A stretch of DNA of 64,000 nucleotides from Taenia hydatigena (taxonomy: Eukaryota; Platyhelminthes; Cestoda; Cyclophyllidea; Taeniidae). The stretch covers positions 4,877,114 through 4,941,113 of the forward strand of contig JADWOT020000008.1 of NCBI GenBank assembly GCA_036345935.2, read 5' to 3'. Below, piece by piece: positions 12,101 to 23,918 of this stretch; position 1 is the first letter of the stretch; each line of letters begins with the position of its first letter. The position numbers and the translations under genes were made by a program. The notes under the pieces are model-generated. The model was given only the letters and a program-made list of their open reading frames with translations. It had not been told where the DNA came from and did no database searches.

Positions 12101-13980
12101 CCACTCTGGCTCACCCCTTTAAAGAACCCCTAAATTTATCTACAACGAAACCTTGAACACGAGAGTGCAGTTTATGGAGCCTACCTTGTGGCGACTAGGA
12201 TAGCATGTCTTTTTCATCTACCACATTTTCACTCATTCTTAATTTGTCCTCATCACCCTCATTAGCCCATTCTGCTTTTTTTCTAAAAAGGCAGCATCGC
12301 TCATCGCTCGCCCAAGCCATGTAACATCTACCTGGCAGGAAGAAACTTGGAGCTAAAAGAAAGGAAACCTATTGACACAAATTTATCGCAGAATATGATT
12401 TACTTCAACTGAGTCTTTAATGTCACGCAAATTAGCATAGGTCCATGCTCATGTCACCCATGCCTTTTTCCGACTTCTCACCTTGGAGCATTACCACGAG
12501 AGCGCATCTTTTGTGGATACTTGAGCCCACAGAGTTAAGAATTCACAGTTTTGAGCAAGATTGACTTAAAAGGGGGGGGGGGCGGTCTTAGCCAGTCACA
12601 GACAGGTGACTGGAAGACACTGAAACGTCAAAAACGGATGTGGAAAAGAGCTACGGAAAACTCTTGCAACATGAAAATCCCTTGCTGGATAATGTGGTTC
12701 AGCTTTCATCAAGTCGTTGAATTTGAATTTCTGTGATACAGTTAGCATTTGGAATTATCTTTGATACCGAAAGTCTCCTCTCGTGATGGCGGAGATCGAT
12801 GTGTAGTCTTTTACCCGTTTTGTGGTTGCTTTCAATGTCCTCAAATGCTGGCTTAGTGACTTGAATAAAAAAGTGATCACTAGACACGCAGTAGAGCATT
12901 CGCCTTTATGTCAAACCACCTCTAGGATGTGTCGTATCGGTATTTTCGGAGCTAGTTTGAGCCTCACACAGTCCAGGCTTGGGTCAACGTTCATTCAACT
13001 TCCATTGCAGGTGGTACTGCTACAGAATATGTGCGGTGGACCAAGCGAAGTGGATGATGATTTGGAGCCCGAGACGGCAGAGGAGTGCGCAAAATACGGA
13101 GCTGTCGTCACCTGTATGATCTACCAAATGCCCGACGCTGGTGATGGACCCGAGGCTGTCCGCATTTTCGTCGAATTCGAGAACACCGAAGCTGCTGCGA
13201 GAGGTATTGCTACTATTCTCTCATTCCTCTTCTTCAGTAAAAGATGTTAGGGCGTCGTTCACCTTTGGCTCTGCTTTCCCCATTTAGTCCATTTTGTGTG
13301 CCTTGTAGTGACGGCCACCATTTGTTTTGGTCTTTTTACACGTTTTTTTAACTTGGTAGATTTGACAGTGTTCAATGGGTGAGATAGTACTCATTGGTCA
13401 GATTTCCCTAGATTGGCATCACAGAGACGAGTACTATAGCGAGTGCTCACTAGTTTTTCATTCTCACGAAGAAAAAGGGATGGAGATGGGTTGCCCCCCT
13501 GGTTGGCATCCCTATTCTGAAAGGTAGGAAGAAGGTGGTGGAGTTGCGTACAGCACTTTCTATTATCACCTTCCACTTCTAGTCATCTCTTATCCAATGT
13601 CGTCGAGCGTCTTGGCTATCATTGGTTATGTACAATCATCGAAGCGTTTGCGCGGCTGTTGCGATCTCGCGGCGACAATAACCACACACACTTCCTTTTC
13701 GTCTGTTGTTTTCTTGGTACCTGGGCATGTCCCTCAATCACGTGCTTTCATCTGGAATGCCAACTTGGCCGAAGTAATGATGCATGCAACCAACCGTAGC
13801 GAAGGCACATACACCTGAGTTTAGCTCTTGTAGTTGTTGCGTTAATCTCTTTTTTTCCTTTCCCTTATAGCTGTCTACAATTTGAACGGACGATTTTTCG
13901 ATGGTCGTGTTGTCCAAGCCGGATTTTATGACGCTGAGCGATTCAGAAGTTTGGAATTCTCAGATCCACCCCTCTCGTAG
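3148..13980 (+). CDS. RBM17: splicing factor 45 (RBM17/SPF45), complete, seven exons
   Basis: Exons are 3148-3359, 4407-4574, 7274-7505, 9391-9725, 11621-11855, 13011-13203 and 13871-13980. They total 1,485 bases and encode 494 residues, against about 401 in human SPF45. Phases agree at every junction. Exon 1 starts MASSLYDGLDDVE, like the vertebrate N-terminus, then becomes Gly/Ser/Thr-rich. Exon 2 has the VAPVVDLHRR motif. Exon 3 has the conserved DEYNPLCPNDYEEL. Exon 4 has an Arg/Pro-rich part and AAIAPPSSL. Residues about 318-360 form a G-patch (MGYRQGQGLGKEGQG). Residues about 395-480 form the U2AF-homology motif, with acidic EVDDDLEPET and the RFF signature at 466-468, which in this family binds ligand motifs of SF3B1, U2AF2 and SF1 in the nucleus. 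SPF45 acts in 3' splice-site selection and alternative splicing. The extra length is mostly low-complexity sequence in exons 1, 2 and 4. No AATAAA was seen close after the stop. Confidence 0.93.
4575..7273 (+). other. RBM17 intron 2 with a composition-shifted island
   Basis: This 2.7 kb intron is mostly featureless, moderately AT-rich DNA. From about 6585 to 7030 the base composition is more balanced, and the antisense strand is open for 133 codons (7055 to 6654). The antisense product is not recognised and shows no domain I can name. An old insertion is possible; chance is not excluded. Confidence 0.4.
7506..9390 (+). other. RBM17 intron 3 with an antisense open frame
   Basis: This 1.9 kb intron contains an antisense frame from an ATG near 8852 to a stop at 8538, about 104 residues. 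It reads like a soluble protein (for example HTWDELCAGWLSVVKKDF). The sequence after its stop is open in other frames. I do not recognise it; an inserted, decayed fragment is as likely as chance. A G9 run at about 8291-8300 and an AC run at 8721-8734 are also present. Confidence 0.35.
9726..13870 (+). other. RBM17 introns 4, 5 and 6 (9726-11620, 11856-13010, 13204-13870)
   Basis: I find no gene, RNA or repeat copy in these introns. The open frames seen are short and have low-complexity or hydrophobic translations. None of the LTR-like repeats found from 15.7 kb onward could be recognised in any RBM17 intron. A homopolymeric G run lies near 12572-12581. Confidence 0.5.
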
Positions 13981-15689
13981 CATCTCTATCAGCGCCAGTC
14001 CCAATTTTTTCGCGTGAATTTCCTTGTTGGTGTACAGAGTTCTTTGCTATACATACCTTCACTTCATGTCTTTGTGCTGGGGTGCAATGGAATCGTGCGC
14101 GCTTCCATTTTTAGCCTTCAAATGTGTGCCGTTTTTGTAGGTAAAATGTAAATCCGACGAAGTGTGCGATCAGATTCTACTGTGGCATTCGTTATGTTAA
14201 AAAAAAAAACAATGGTCGTGCTACTGACCCGTCTTTGATGCTCTATTATCATAAATTATGCTTAGAGACATTTGCTATAATTTTACGCAATCGTAAAGAC
14301 AAAAGAAAATTGGAGGAACTTTTGCGAAGATGGAAATTTGCTATTGTGGTGATGGGCACTTTGTGGTTAGTTTGAAGCGGATGTGAAGTTCTTGCATGCC
14401 GAACCTACTGTGGCTAATCCTGGGTCGGAGCTAAGTATGGCTTACCTGTGAAGGTCGCAATCTCGAGGCGAGAAATGGTACTGATGGCACTTTCCAATGG
14501 AGCGCTTTGTGGAAGGGATGTTGGCGGGAATTCAGCAATTTGAACACAAGTTTGGACCTAATCCAATTCAAAAGTCATTCAGCTTGTAATAACTCCTCCG
14601 CTGAATGTAATCTATTGTCGATTGTGTTCTACAACGTCGTCCCACACGAGTTCCTATCGTAGGATATTCAAAAAAGATCCAGTGCTATACTTTTGTTACA
14701 AATGACTCAGTCAAAATATTCGTTTGTGTTGTACGACTCCAACTAAATCGACTTGTGGATTTCACTTTTATGCAGTGTGTCGGGCCTGGACTCAGACAAC
14801 GCGGCTTTATTCATCATTTCGATTTCGCCTTTACTCCTCCCCTACTGTCTATTGTTTCGCGTGCAATTGTCCAGTGGTACTGCCAAAAAAGTGTTGATCA
14901 CTTCGGGCAAACAAATACGGGGAATGAGGGAGGAACAGAGACAGCGTCACCCTTTCTGCTTCCCCCGCCCTTTCCGCTCCCACTTCCTCCCATTCCGCAA
15001 CACAAGTCTTGTCATGGAGTAAGCTTTGATGGACAGTTGCGTGGGGTCTTTTGATGTGTTGCCTTATAGAAACGCGAGCCGGAATGAGAATGGAGCTAGT
15101 CTTATCTGTTTCTCAAGAAGAGGCTTTCCCCGAATGCCTTTGAGTTCCTGCATATCAAGTAGTGGACCTTGACCGTGGTCGTTTGACCTTCAACAAGTAG
15201 AAATGTGAGCAACTCGTTAGTGAGCACATCCGTCTGCATTCCAGACATGAGGGTCTGAAGATGTGTGCGAAGTAGTGCATAGTGCGCAATGGGGCAACGA
15301 GTTGGTGGTTTGAAGATGGCCAATAAATGGGGTGTTCGCTCAACGAGCGTCAGAATGCAGAAGTGTGAATGTCATTTTTCAGCATGCCAGCCAGTCAGTT
15401 GGGAACTATTTAAGGTGCATGCGTGGGGCATTTTTGTGGCAAATAACAAGTTTTATTTGTTTTCACCCATTAATTCGTCACTTTTGATTGCCAAACAATG
15501 GTTTATTTTCCATTGCTTTCCTTTCTCGAGTGACTTCGATGCCAGTAAGTGCCATTCACTGTTCGGCAACACTGCTGTTCTTCAATTGCTTTAGTCAATG
15601 GTGACTCGTAGTTGTGTACTATGATGAAGACTGGAAGGTTCCCCTGAACCGAAGCATGCACGTGAGTTCTCACCAGAATCAAACTGCTT
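13981..15689. other. RBM17 3' flank, no gene seen
   Basis: This stretch holds the RBM17 3' UTR and flanking DNA. An A11 run lies near 14200. No canonical AATAAA was found in the first 300 bases. A 73-codon antisense frame at 15323-15102 has a plausible-looking but unrecognised product and no clear splice context. Confidence 0.4.
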
Positions 15690-16464
15690 ATTTAAATCCG
15701 GCGCTCCTTCTGGCCAATCTCCACCGTCGGCTGCCACAACTAACACCGAGTGAGCCATTGAACTTGCGTGCAACTCAGAAGGTACCTGACTGCAACATCG
15801 CTGGCTCCTTTTGGAAATCTCAATGGATTTGGAGTTGCGTTCTGTAGTGCAGAAGAAGAATATGCTGATCATTCCACTCGTCCATCGCTAGTCGTAAGAA
15901 CATTGACCTAGGAGTAGAGTAATTCAATAAAAGATGTGCTTCAAAACAGTTCCATGGGGATGAGGTTTTGCATCTGTTTCTCCTTGCCACTTCCGCTTCA
16001 GTGCTGCTCATCCATACTATCCGGCCATCATCCTGCTAACGGATAGGTGGAAGAGATATCGTTTGTCCACCTAATCGGGATCTTTATGTGGGTATTGAAT
16101 GAACTTTTCTATGTGGTTTATCGGCTGCTTTCACTTGGGCTGTCGATAGCATTCCGACAGAGCACAGAAGTGAGGTACTTGTCGGATGTAGGACCTTTTT
16201 TTAACACTTCTTCTGTTGGGGCTCCGCAGTAAACGTCCTTCTTCGATCACATTAAGGTTTAGCATTCAGAAATTAAAACCATGATAGTTGTCCTTCAGGA
16301 TCGGGTTTGCTTTCCGCTGCCTCAGGCCTTTCCTAAACACAAAAAATGTATTGCCAACGCACAGAATGGCTGGAGGCCACCGACATTGCCCAGAGGTCGC
16401 ACCGCCCGGAGCTTCAAGTGCCCCAGAAGTCAAAATGAAATATTAAACAGTCAAAGTGTTACAT
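15690..16464 (-). mobile_element. TRIM-like LTR element copy T1, 3' LTR missing
   Basis: Read on the minus strand, 16464-16316 is the 5' terminal repeat. It contains the family blocks around ATGTATTGCC and GGCTGGAGGCCAC (plus-strand reading). The internal region follows down to about 15690. Internal blocks shared with T6 and T7 include the segment near 15790-15835 (ACATCGCTGG, then AATCTCAATGGATTTGG) and TTTAGCATTCAG near 16258. No downstream terminal repeat was found. No reading frame is present. Divergence from other copies is high, so boundaries are approximate. Confidence 0.55.
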
Positions 16465-19400
16465 CCATTTTTATGTAAAATGAATAAAAAAGTACTTCGT
16501 TTACTTCTGACACTGTGCTAAGTAATTTACCTGTAGAGCTAGTAGCCTGAAAAGCCGCAAATAAATCTTCCCATAATTTTAGCTTAATTTAAATTCCCAC
16601 AAACTTGAAGAGGCTAATCTTTCCCAGATTTAATTAAATGCGAAATGTTTTAGGGTCACCAATTTTAAGCTGACATTTGAGGTGTTTAAAGCTACTCCAA
16701 TGACACTAGTGCAAACCAAATGCAATCCATGCTCTCAAAGACGTGTGGACGAACTTTTTTCCTCCCCTCCCCAATGACAGAGTGGACGGAGATGTAGATG
16801 ACTGCACAAATTTCGAGCCTAGCTTTGATTTACCGGTTTCATGTGCCTAGGGGGTGAATTATGCGGCAGGTACTGTGACAGCCATAATTCTGCGTGCACA
16901 TTCGTTGTATTTTTGGCCTGTCTCTTAAAGTGCGCCCTGTTGCGGGGACTTACATGTTCTTCCCTTTTTCCGCTCCCTATTTCGGGAAGGGATCAAAGCC
17001 ATGAGTATCAGACTAAAACACATTTGTAGAACTTATTTAAACTTCTGTAAAATTACTCCACCACTTTGTCTGGTAGGCTGATTTTGACAGAACTATTGGC
17101 GAAGGTGTTTTACACTTTTGTAAGTGTATGTCCGGTGGTAGAAGTCACGATAACATGGGTGCGTTCGAGGCATAAATTGTGCCTAGTTATGCCTAAAATA
17201 GCCAATTTTGTTTTAATATCAGGTTTACTTACATATCTCTGCTCGTCTCGCCCTAATTCGACTGTAAAATTGATTTACCGAGGTACCGCTACGTACGTCA
17301 AGAAATGGGAATTTGAAGGTACCTTGAGCACTGAAAAAGCCTACGTAAGGTAATAGTTGAAAAGTGCTGAATCCTGAATTTCCTCTTTGCGTGTCTCCAT
17401 TTTGGAACATGCTAGAAATGTCCTCACTTCCCGCTCTTATTTTCTCCCAATTGGCCACTAAGCATGTACTAATAAACCCCTTTGGCCTCAGGGTGATTTG
17501 AGAATTCGGAAATCCCTTAGGACACTTTAAGGACATCATCGCATCAAGGCTCACTCACCCCAGGCTCAGCCTTCAGCCTCTCGATACACTATTTGCAGCA
17601 GTCAAGGCCCTCGTCTTGGAAATGCGGCAGCTTCCATGCCCATCCATGTACTCATAAAGATTCTAAATTTAATGCAAAAAAGAGTCACAGTCCACTTTCT
17701 GCGGCTGTTGTATTCGAGAATAAGGAAAGCACATGACAGACACCTGAAATCCCATCAAGGAGGGAGAGGCTACCAAAAGGCTAATCATAATCTTAATCGT
17801 GATGTTAAAATTATATTCAATGTGAATAAAATACATAAATTTTCGACCGGATAAAAAGGAACGCAATACTCACCGCAGATGCAACTAGTGGAAGGTGAAT
17901 ACTCACCCTTCAAAAGCATTTAGGGCCACTCAAATAGAGAGGGTTGTAGCCTGTCCATTTTCTCCTGTATCATCATGGTCTTAATAAACATGAAAAAACG
18001 GTAAAATTCATGCAGTGTAGGGAAATAGTGTGAGTTTTAACAAGACAGGCGTTTCCGACAGCCGTACACACACACACACGCACAAACGAAGCCATAACCT
18101 GACAGGGTGACAGTCACGAATCCTTCCCATGACGCCAGTCGCATTGGCGCCGGACAAATCCGGAACCATTTCTCAAGCATGATGCGCGCCTCAACATTAA
18201 GCAGAGGCACACCCTACAACAGCCTCCTGACCCACTAAAATTCCACTCTTCATGCCTCCAACTCCAGTGGTGAGGGCAACTGAGTATCCTTTTTCTTTCA
18301 CAGCTTTAAAATGGAAGCCATCACATTGACATTCTGTTACACAAGTGTTATTTTTTAATCTATTGAGTAATTCCTGAACTCAGGTCTGAGCGTATCTTGT
18401 AATACTCATGTTCTTTAAATGTGCTTTGCAGGCCAGAGGTGGAAGGACAATTTCAACCTGGTCGTAGAGCAGTGTGATCGCACTTCAGAGGTTGATACTT
18501 CCTCGCCCTAGACTCTCCGGCATAGTTGCTCTATAATGAAGATGTCTAGAAGCATCCAGCCTTCTAATAGTAGGGGGGGAAGAGGGGAAGATAAGGAAAG
18601 GACCATTTACAAATCTTGTCGGCTAGATGCTCATGCGATTTAAAAGAATTTACTTCCGCCAAAGCATTCCATTTTCCAAATAATGAGACACCCGGTAGAT
18701 TTTTTCCCATTTTTTTAGGTATATTTTTCCCCCTGTTAATTCCATCGAAGCCTAGCGACTAGGCGAAGAGCATTGCAATTCAAAGCTGATTGTAGTGGCT
18801 CCTGTATCACCAGCTCTCAAGTGTCTGGGGTTGAAGGGTCATAGTGCAGAAGAAAATAAGAACTATCTAGGGAAAAGTGAAATTTTACTCAATCTTCCAC
18901 GCGACTGTCCTGCTTAACTCTTGGAAAGGCGCTTTTTCTTTAAATTATACAAAATCTTTTAGGTTGTAACTATGTAGGAGTTACTAGCGAAAGCTCTCAC
19001 TCAGCATGGAGTTTAAATTGCTTGCGTCAGTCACAGACAGTTTTTAAAATAATTACTTTGCACTTATAACCGGTAGATATCACAAAAATATGGACAGATT
19101 TTATCATTTATAACGATATTCCTATGTCGTAGCCAGCATGTGCAACTTTCCGTGTGCGTGTGTAATTTTCCCTTAAAAAGCAAAACTATGAAACTATTTT
19201 CGCTTGAAGGCTAGGAGCTAAGTGGCCGTGATGAGCAACCAGCTGTGCAATCAGCCCGTGTGGGATCAGTTCATGCCCTTTTGAATGCCCACCCACCCTG
19301 GCAGATTAGTTCTCACAGTTGAAGACGCGAAGTGACAAAACACTTCCTAGACCCTAATTCGCCACTATGATTGGCACGCACATTTAAGGCTCCTTGGCAC

Positions 19401-20428
19401 ATTTCTACTGAAGAGATGCCTCTTTTATGAGGTAATTCTACCGGATATGGCATCAAATTTCAGTGGAGGGAAGCAAAAACTTCTCAATGCACATTTCTTG
19501 ACTTAAAAAGTAAAAGATTGTGAAAATTTTTAAAAATGCTTGCAAATTCTCGATTGTTGCAACACTACTTTGTCGTTGCTCCCCAGACCTTCTGGAAGGT
19601 GTGAAAACTTTTGAGGCAGCTGGCCAAAGGAAAGGAAAGTTCTTGAGGTTTTCCAATTAAAATGGTACTTCAGCTTTTCAGCTGAAGTGATAGAGCATTC
19701 AGATTACTGTTAAATACCTAATAAGACCTACAGTTGGGAAAGGCGGGGAACAGGAATGGAAAAAGACCAAACAGAAGCATGCAATTAGTACGTGAGAAAA
19801 GATGGATGAATGACAGATGAGTTGTCTGAATCCCAGTCGTACAGAACAAAAGTCCAATATTTAGTTTACAATCTGCAATTATTGTGCACTTAATTTCCAG
19901 ATTTGGAGTCCTCCCTGCCTAGTTAGTTTAGAGAAAATGAGTACTTCCCAAGTTAATCGTTCTCCCCCCTTTGTTAGAGAACTTCTTTATAGAAAATAAA
20001 AACCATTCGAAACCATGGCTACGAGTAAATTATTTATTGGGGCAAACCGAAATGGCTGTAGTTGACTCATCACAAAGTTCTCACTTTGCTTACATCTCTG
20101 TTGCCCCTTTTCGCCTCACTGACTGCCAAGGCTGAGGGAGGGTGGCGAAAACACACCATTAAAATTTCTCCACATTCAACCATAAAGAGGATAAAAAATG
20201 GGTTAACCGGCAAATACTGGGGAAGGCAGTGGTGTGAAGTGACCCCCTCCCCCCAACTGACACGGCGCAGCTTTTAAAGGAGCTCACACATTCCTCTGGA
20301 TTGTCGGAAGAAATGATGCTTTGACACTTCAGTCGGTAAATAAGGTGCAATAAAACAAGTCTTGGTAGTTTGATTGAGTAAATCAATGCAGTTTTAGTTC
20401 GTCAGTCAAATGTCAAAATTGGGTATAG
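16465..20428. other. gene-poor stretch, nothing recognised
   Basis: Four kilobases with no convincing coding exon, RNA gene or repeat copy. A short CA run (18065-18079) is the only simple repeat of note. Open frames are at most about 110 codons and match nothing I know. Confidence 0.45.
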
Positions 20429-20545
20429 TGTACTTAGGCGTCCTTGATGGAATAAGATGGCGTGGTATTAGGGCAGAAGGTGTGCTGCCGACGTAAGGAA
20501 AAGCTGAAGGTCTGCTGTCATAGCTCCAAGGCCAACTCACATAGA
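20429..20545 (-). mobile_element. partial TRIM-like LTR (minus sense)
   Basis: Plus-strand reading starts TGTACTTAGGCGTCC and continues through GGTATTAGGGCAGAAGG and GCCGACGTAAGG. It matches the first half of the family LTR in inverted orientation, then breaks off. No internal region adjoins it. Confidence 0.45.
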
Positions 20546-21149
20546 TTTAGATCCTCACGTAATCAAATTATTTGTGACAATTTAAGTCATGAAATTGGTG
20601 AAGTTCTCTATATGTGGACTTGATCGTGGATAGGTTTACGGGCATATATCAAGGCCATTGTTAGTGTGATAATCAGTTTTACTCCACCCTTTTCGTGGGA
20701 CATCTTTTGCGAATCTACGATGTGGAAACAATGTGGTTTTTCTTTTAGAGCTTTTGCTGCACCCGCAAGGTTAATTCGACTACATGAGGCTTTATATTTA
20801 CCAACACAATCCATTTCCAGAATAGGTTGTGATTATGGTTTGGGAATGTTCGGGATTGGGTTTAGCCATGCATTATAAGTTATCTCAATATTTTCACGCC
20901 ACAGTTTTCAGCATAAAGTAGGTGAGCAAACCGTAACTGCTGAATTAAGTTTAAGTCTTCAACAGTCGCCTCACTGAGCACCTTACACCAAGCGGTTTTG
21001 GCTAATACTGCCTGCTCATAAAGCGATATCGTGTTTTAACTTTGGCACCGCCAACCAAAGCAATTGCCAAAGTGAGATAACCTAAAACTCACCTGATCTA
21101 CCTGCAATAAAAATGCTCATAAATTTTGCGCATGTATAGTTTTAATTAA

Positions 21150-22060
21150 CATAAAGTTAAACTTTGATTGTTCAACCAACTTTTCATTTTGGCTAACCAG
21201 TGACTCTAGGCTCTTCCATTGTCCTTCCGCTGGGCTGCATGGCATGCGGGTAGCCTCTTAGCTCTTCTGTACTTCAGTAACACAGCATCAGCTATACTAT
21301 CGTGACTACAAAGAAGACTCGCAGCATTACATTAATGGCAGAGGAAAGCAAGTTCAATCGTAAAACACAACTACCATGATCTCCATGACTGAACGCTAAA
21401 CCTTAACGTGAGGGAAGGAGGACATATGCTGAGAGTTGGGAGAAACTGCGACAACCCTTAACACAAGGGGTAAAAATGCCATCTTCCTTCGGCAATTACC
21501 TCGGTCCGGCCTTATGCAGGAACGTTGTCATCAGCCAAGCAAAACACACCATAACCAAGTGAAAATGGTCTATTTCAGAGGTGTCAATGGTACCTGCAAG
21601 AAGACGTCGATTAATTGAATATGCAATGCTTCTTCCAAATCTCCAACAGCTGAATAGAATCCAGACAGCACTGGACAGCTAGACAGCACTGGAGTGAAAA
21701 TAAAATAGTGAAACCTTACCTTACTGAAACTATTTCAAACCCCGTCCTTTACTGATAGAATGGTAATGAACATACGAGATGACCAGATCATTCTCTCTTT
21801 CCCCAACACAATTCCTAAATTGAACGATACTCTGGATCCTGTGGAATGACCAAGCAGGGTCTGTGACTTTGCGGTCAGGTACCTTTTCTACTGCAAGATT
21901 ACTTGCCGAACGGTGTGAATGAATCGTGAGCGTTTTTTTCCCATACGGACTAGGGACAATGACCATGCAAGTAGCCCCCCAGCTCCTCGCTAAGTCAGCA
22001 ATACATTTCTTACCCTAGTATTATAACTACTTTTGACTTTGGGAAAGGCCGAGGTTCACT
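21150..22060 (+). mobile_element. TRIM-like LTR element copy T2
   Basis: The 5' terminal repeat is about 21150-21329. It includes TCCGCTGGGCTGCATGGCAT and a GTAGCCTCTTAGC block. A GGAAAGCAAG block just inside matches the primer-site region of other copies. The internal region carries the GCAGGAACG and AGAATCCAGACAGCACTGGA blocks; part of the latter is locally duplicated. A 3' terminal repeat of about 21915-22060 follows, with CAATACATTTCTTACCCTAG and TATTATAACTACTTTTG. No coding capacity is seen. The 3' repeat has lost its central part. Confidence 0.55.
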
Positions 22061-23189
22061 GAAGAGCATAACTATTAGCTGCTTTTATTACTCAGAACTA
22101 CTGTTCAAATATTTTAAAGCAAAAAGAAAAATCAGCTGGGACAAAAGGAGTGTGCTATGGCCTAATAAATTTGTCAGGTCAGCGAAGCTGTACATCCGAT
22201 CTCCAGCTGTAATTCACACAGAATTCTAATAAATATGGGACATAAAAAACGTAAATTTGCACTTAAACTTTACTGTTTTGTGGTTATAAAAGTTAGTTGT
22301 TAGCTCCTTTTTTGCTTCATTGTCAAAATATCAAAGTTGTTGAGGAACGTATAAGAGAAAATACTGTGGCGGTGTAAGTAGTTCGAGTGCATATTAGTCA
22401 ATGGTAGAATGATGGCATCCATCTCTCCTCTAACAGCAAGCACGATATTGTAGCTAAAATACAACATATTATGTTACTTATCACTTCCGCATCAGCCCCT
22501 AAGACTTCAGTCGCATTGATAAGACTGAACTAGATAAACGATGCCGCTCAAACACGTGGCACTTTGATAAACTCATAAAATTAACTATACTTGGCACATA
22601 ATAAAGCACTTTTGTTAATTCCAGATCATAAAGCAAATATTACCAAATACTTTTATTAGTTCACTTTTAATGACACCTCTGATGGGATTTTAGATATTGG
22701 AATGTGGTCACAAGGCACCTCTCTCCATGTTTCCAAAAGTACTTTAAATTACACTGTCAAGAATATCTTTGCAAGGTAAATCACTCACATAACGGAAGTT
22801 GTAAAATTTATACATCACCGTGTTGATTGCTATTCATGACGATTGGACGCAAGGTTTGAGGAAGCAGTGAACAATCGGTTTTCTGGCTCAGTCATTATGT
22901 TTGTATCTACACAAGTGAACGATTGCATGGATCTGCAAAACATGTGTTGAATAGTGAAATGGGTATTTGAGTTTTTAAAGCAACGTAGGTGGTATATCAG
23001 CTAGGCTGTTCAAAACAATATTTATTGCTCACGCTATACGGCCGTTTTCATGGTAGGTCGTCATTAAGATCACAAAAGACATTGTTTCATCCAACACTTT
23101 AGCTGCTGGTGCAAAGCGAATTTCGGCCACACTGGTTGTTCCAGGATAGAGGACTGAATAATAAAAATGCCAGTCGGGGTAAGTACTAA
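22061..23189. other. spacer, nothing recognised
   Basis: About 1.1 kb without a coding signal or a repeat copy that I can place. Confidence 0.4.
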
Positions 23190-23341
23190 CGCAATACGTC
23201 AGTAGTTCGTTTTACCCTCGCTTTTGGGGAAAGGATCACCGAGGTGACTCACCCGCGGGCTGGCTCTCTGTATATAGAGTAATATGAACTCTGCCTAGTA
23301 GGACGTTTTCTTTGTCTTCAGAGAGGCCTCAAGGTGCTACA
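23190..23341 (+). mobile_element. solo or partial TRIM-like LTR
   Basis: The end is well preserved: CCTAGTAGGACG, then TCTTCAGAGAGGCCTC and AAGGTGCTACA at 23331-23341. The left part is more diverged. No internal sequence of the family follows, so this is a solo or truncated repeat. Confidence 0.5.
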
Positions 23342-23723
23342 ATCATCCTGCTGTCATCGGGCTTGATGTCAAAAATGAGCGGAGGATGAGGAGGGGTGTG
23401 CCTCATAGACAAAGCCACCTTTCGTTACTTTTGTTTACACGGGACTGGCAATTACTAAGCAGATAACCCAAGTCATTTCAGGAAGATACTCTGCAAAATC
23501 CAAACAGCACATATTAAGATTGTCAGTGAATGATAATAAGTGCTAAATAAGTAAGACGAAGTCTGTTTCCTTATAGCCCTACAAATCTTTCCACAACTGT
23601 CCACTAAAATGGCAATTAGAAGGGAATAAAAAACAAAATTTAGCAGCAATTTTAGTGGTACTTTGATCCTTTTTCCGCATAGCATGGTTTAAAAATAGGA
23701 TACAAGTATTTTTAAGGGTAAAT

Positions 23724-23918
23724 TGTAGTGCCTTGGGTGTTAGTTTAACTCTTCGGCTTGATTTCGCGGAGACCGAAGACTCCGCATTTGCACTATGACT
23801 GGGTGGAATGGCCTCTGAACCTTGCTGGTAGCCTCTTCGAGGTCCTTCTTTGCGTAAACAATACATATTCTACCCTAGTAGAAGTGTCTTCCTTCTTCTT
23901 CTGGAAAAACTTGAGACA
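23724..23918 (+). mobile_element. full-length solo TRIM-like LTR
   Basis: A 195-base unit starts TGTAGTGCCTTGGGTG and continues with GTTTAACTCTTCGGC, TGGTAGCCTCTTCG, AACAATACATATTC and TACCCTAGTA, matching the family LTR in order. It ends near GAGACA. Neither side shows the internal region, as expected if recombination between two LTRs left one behind. No target-site duplication could be recognised. Confidence 0.6.
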
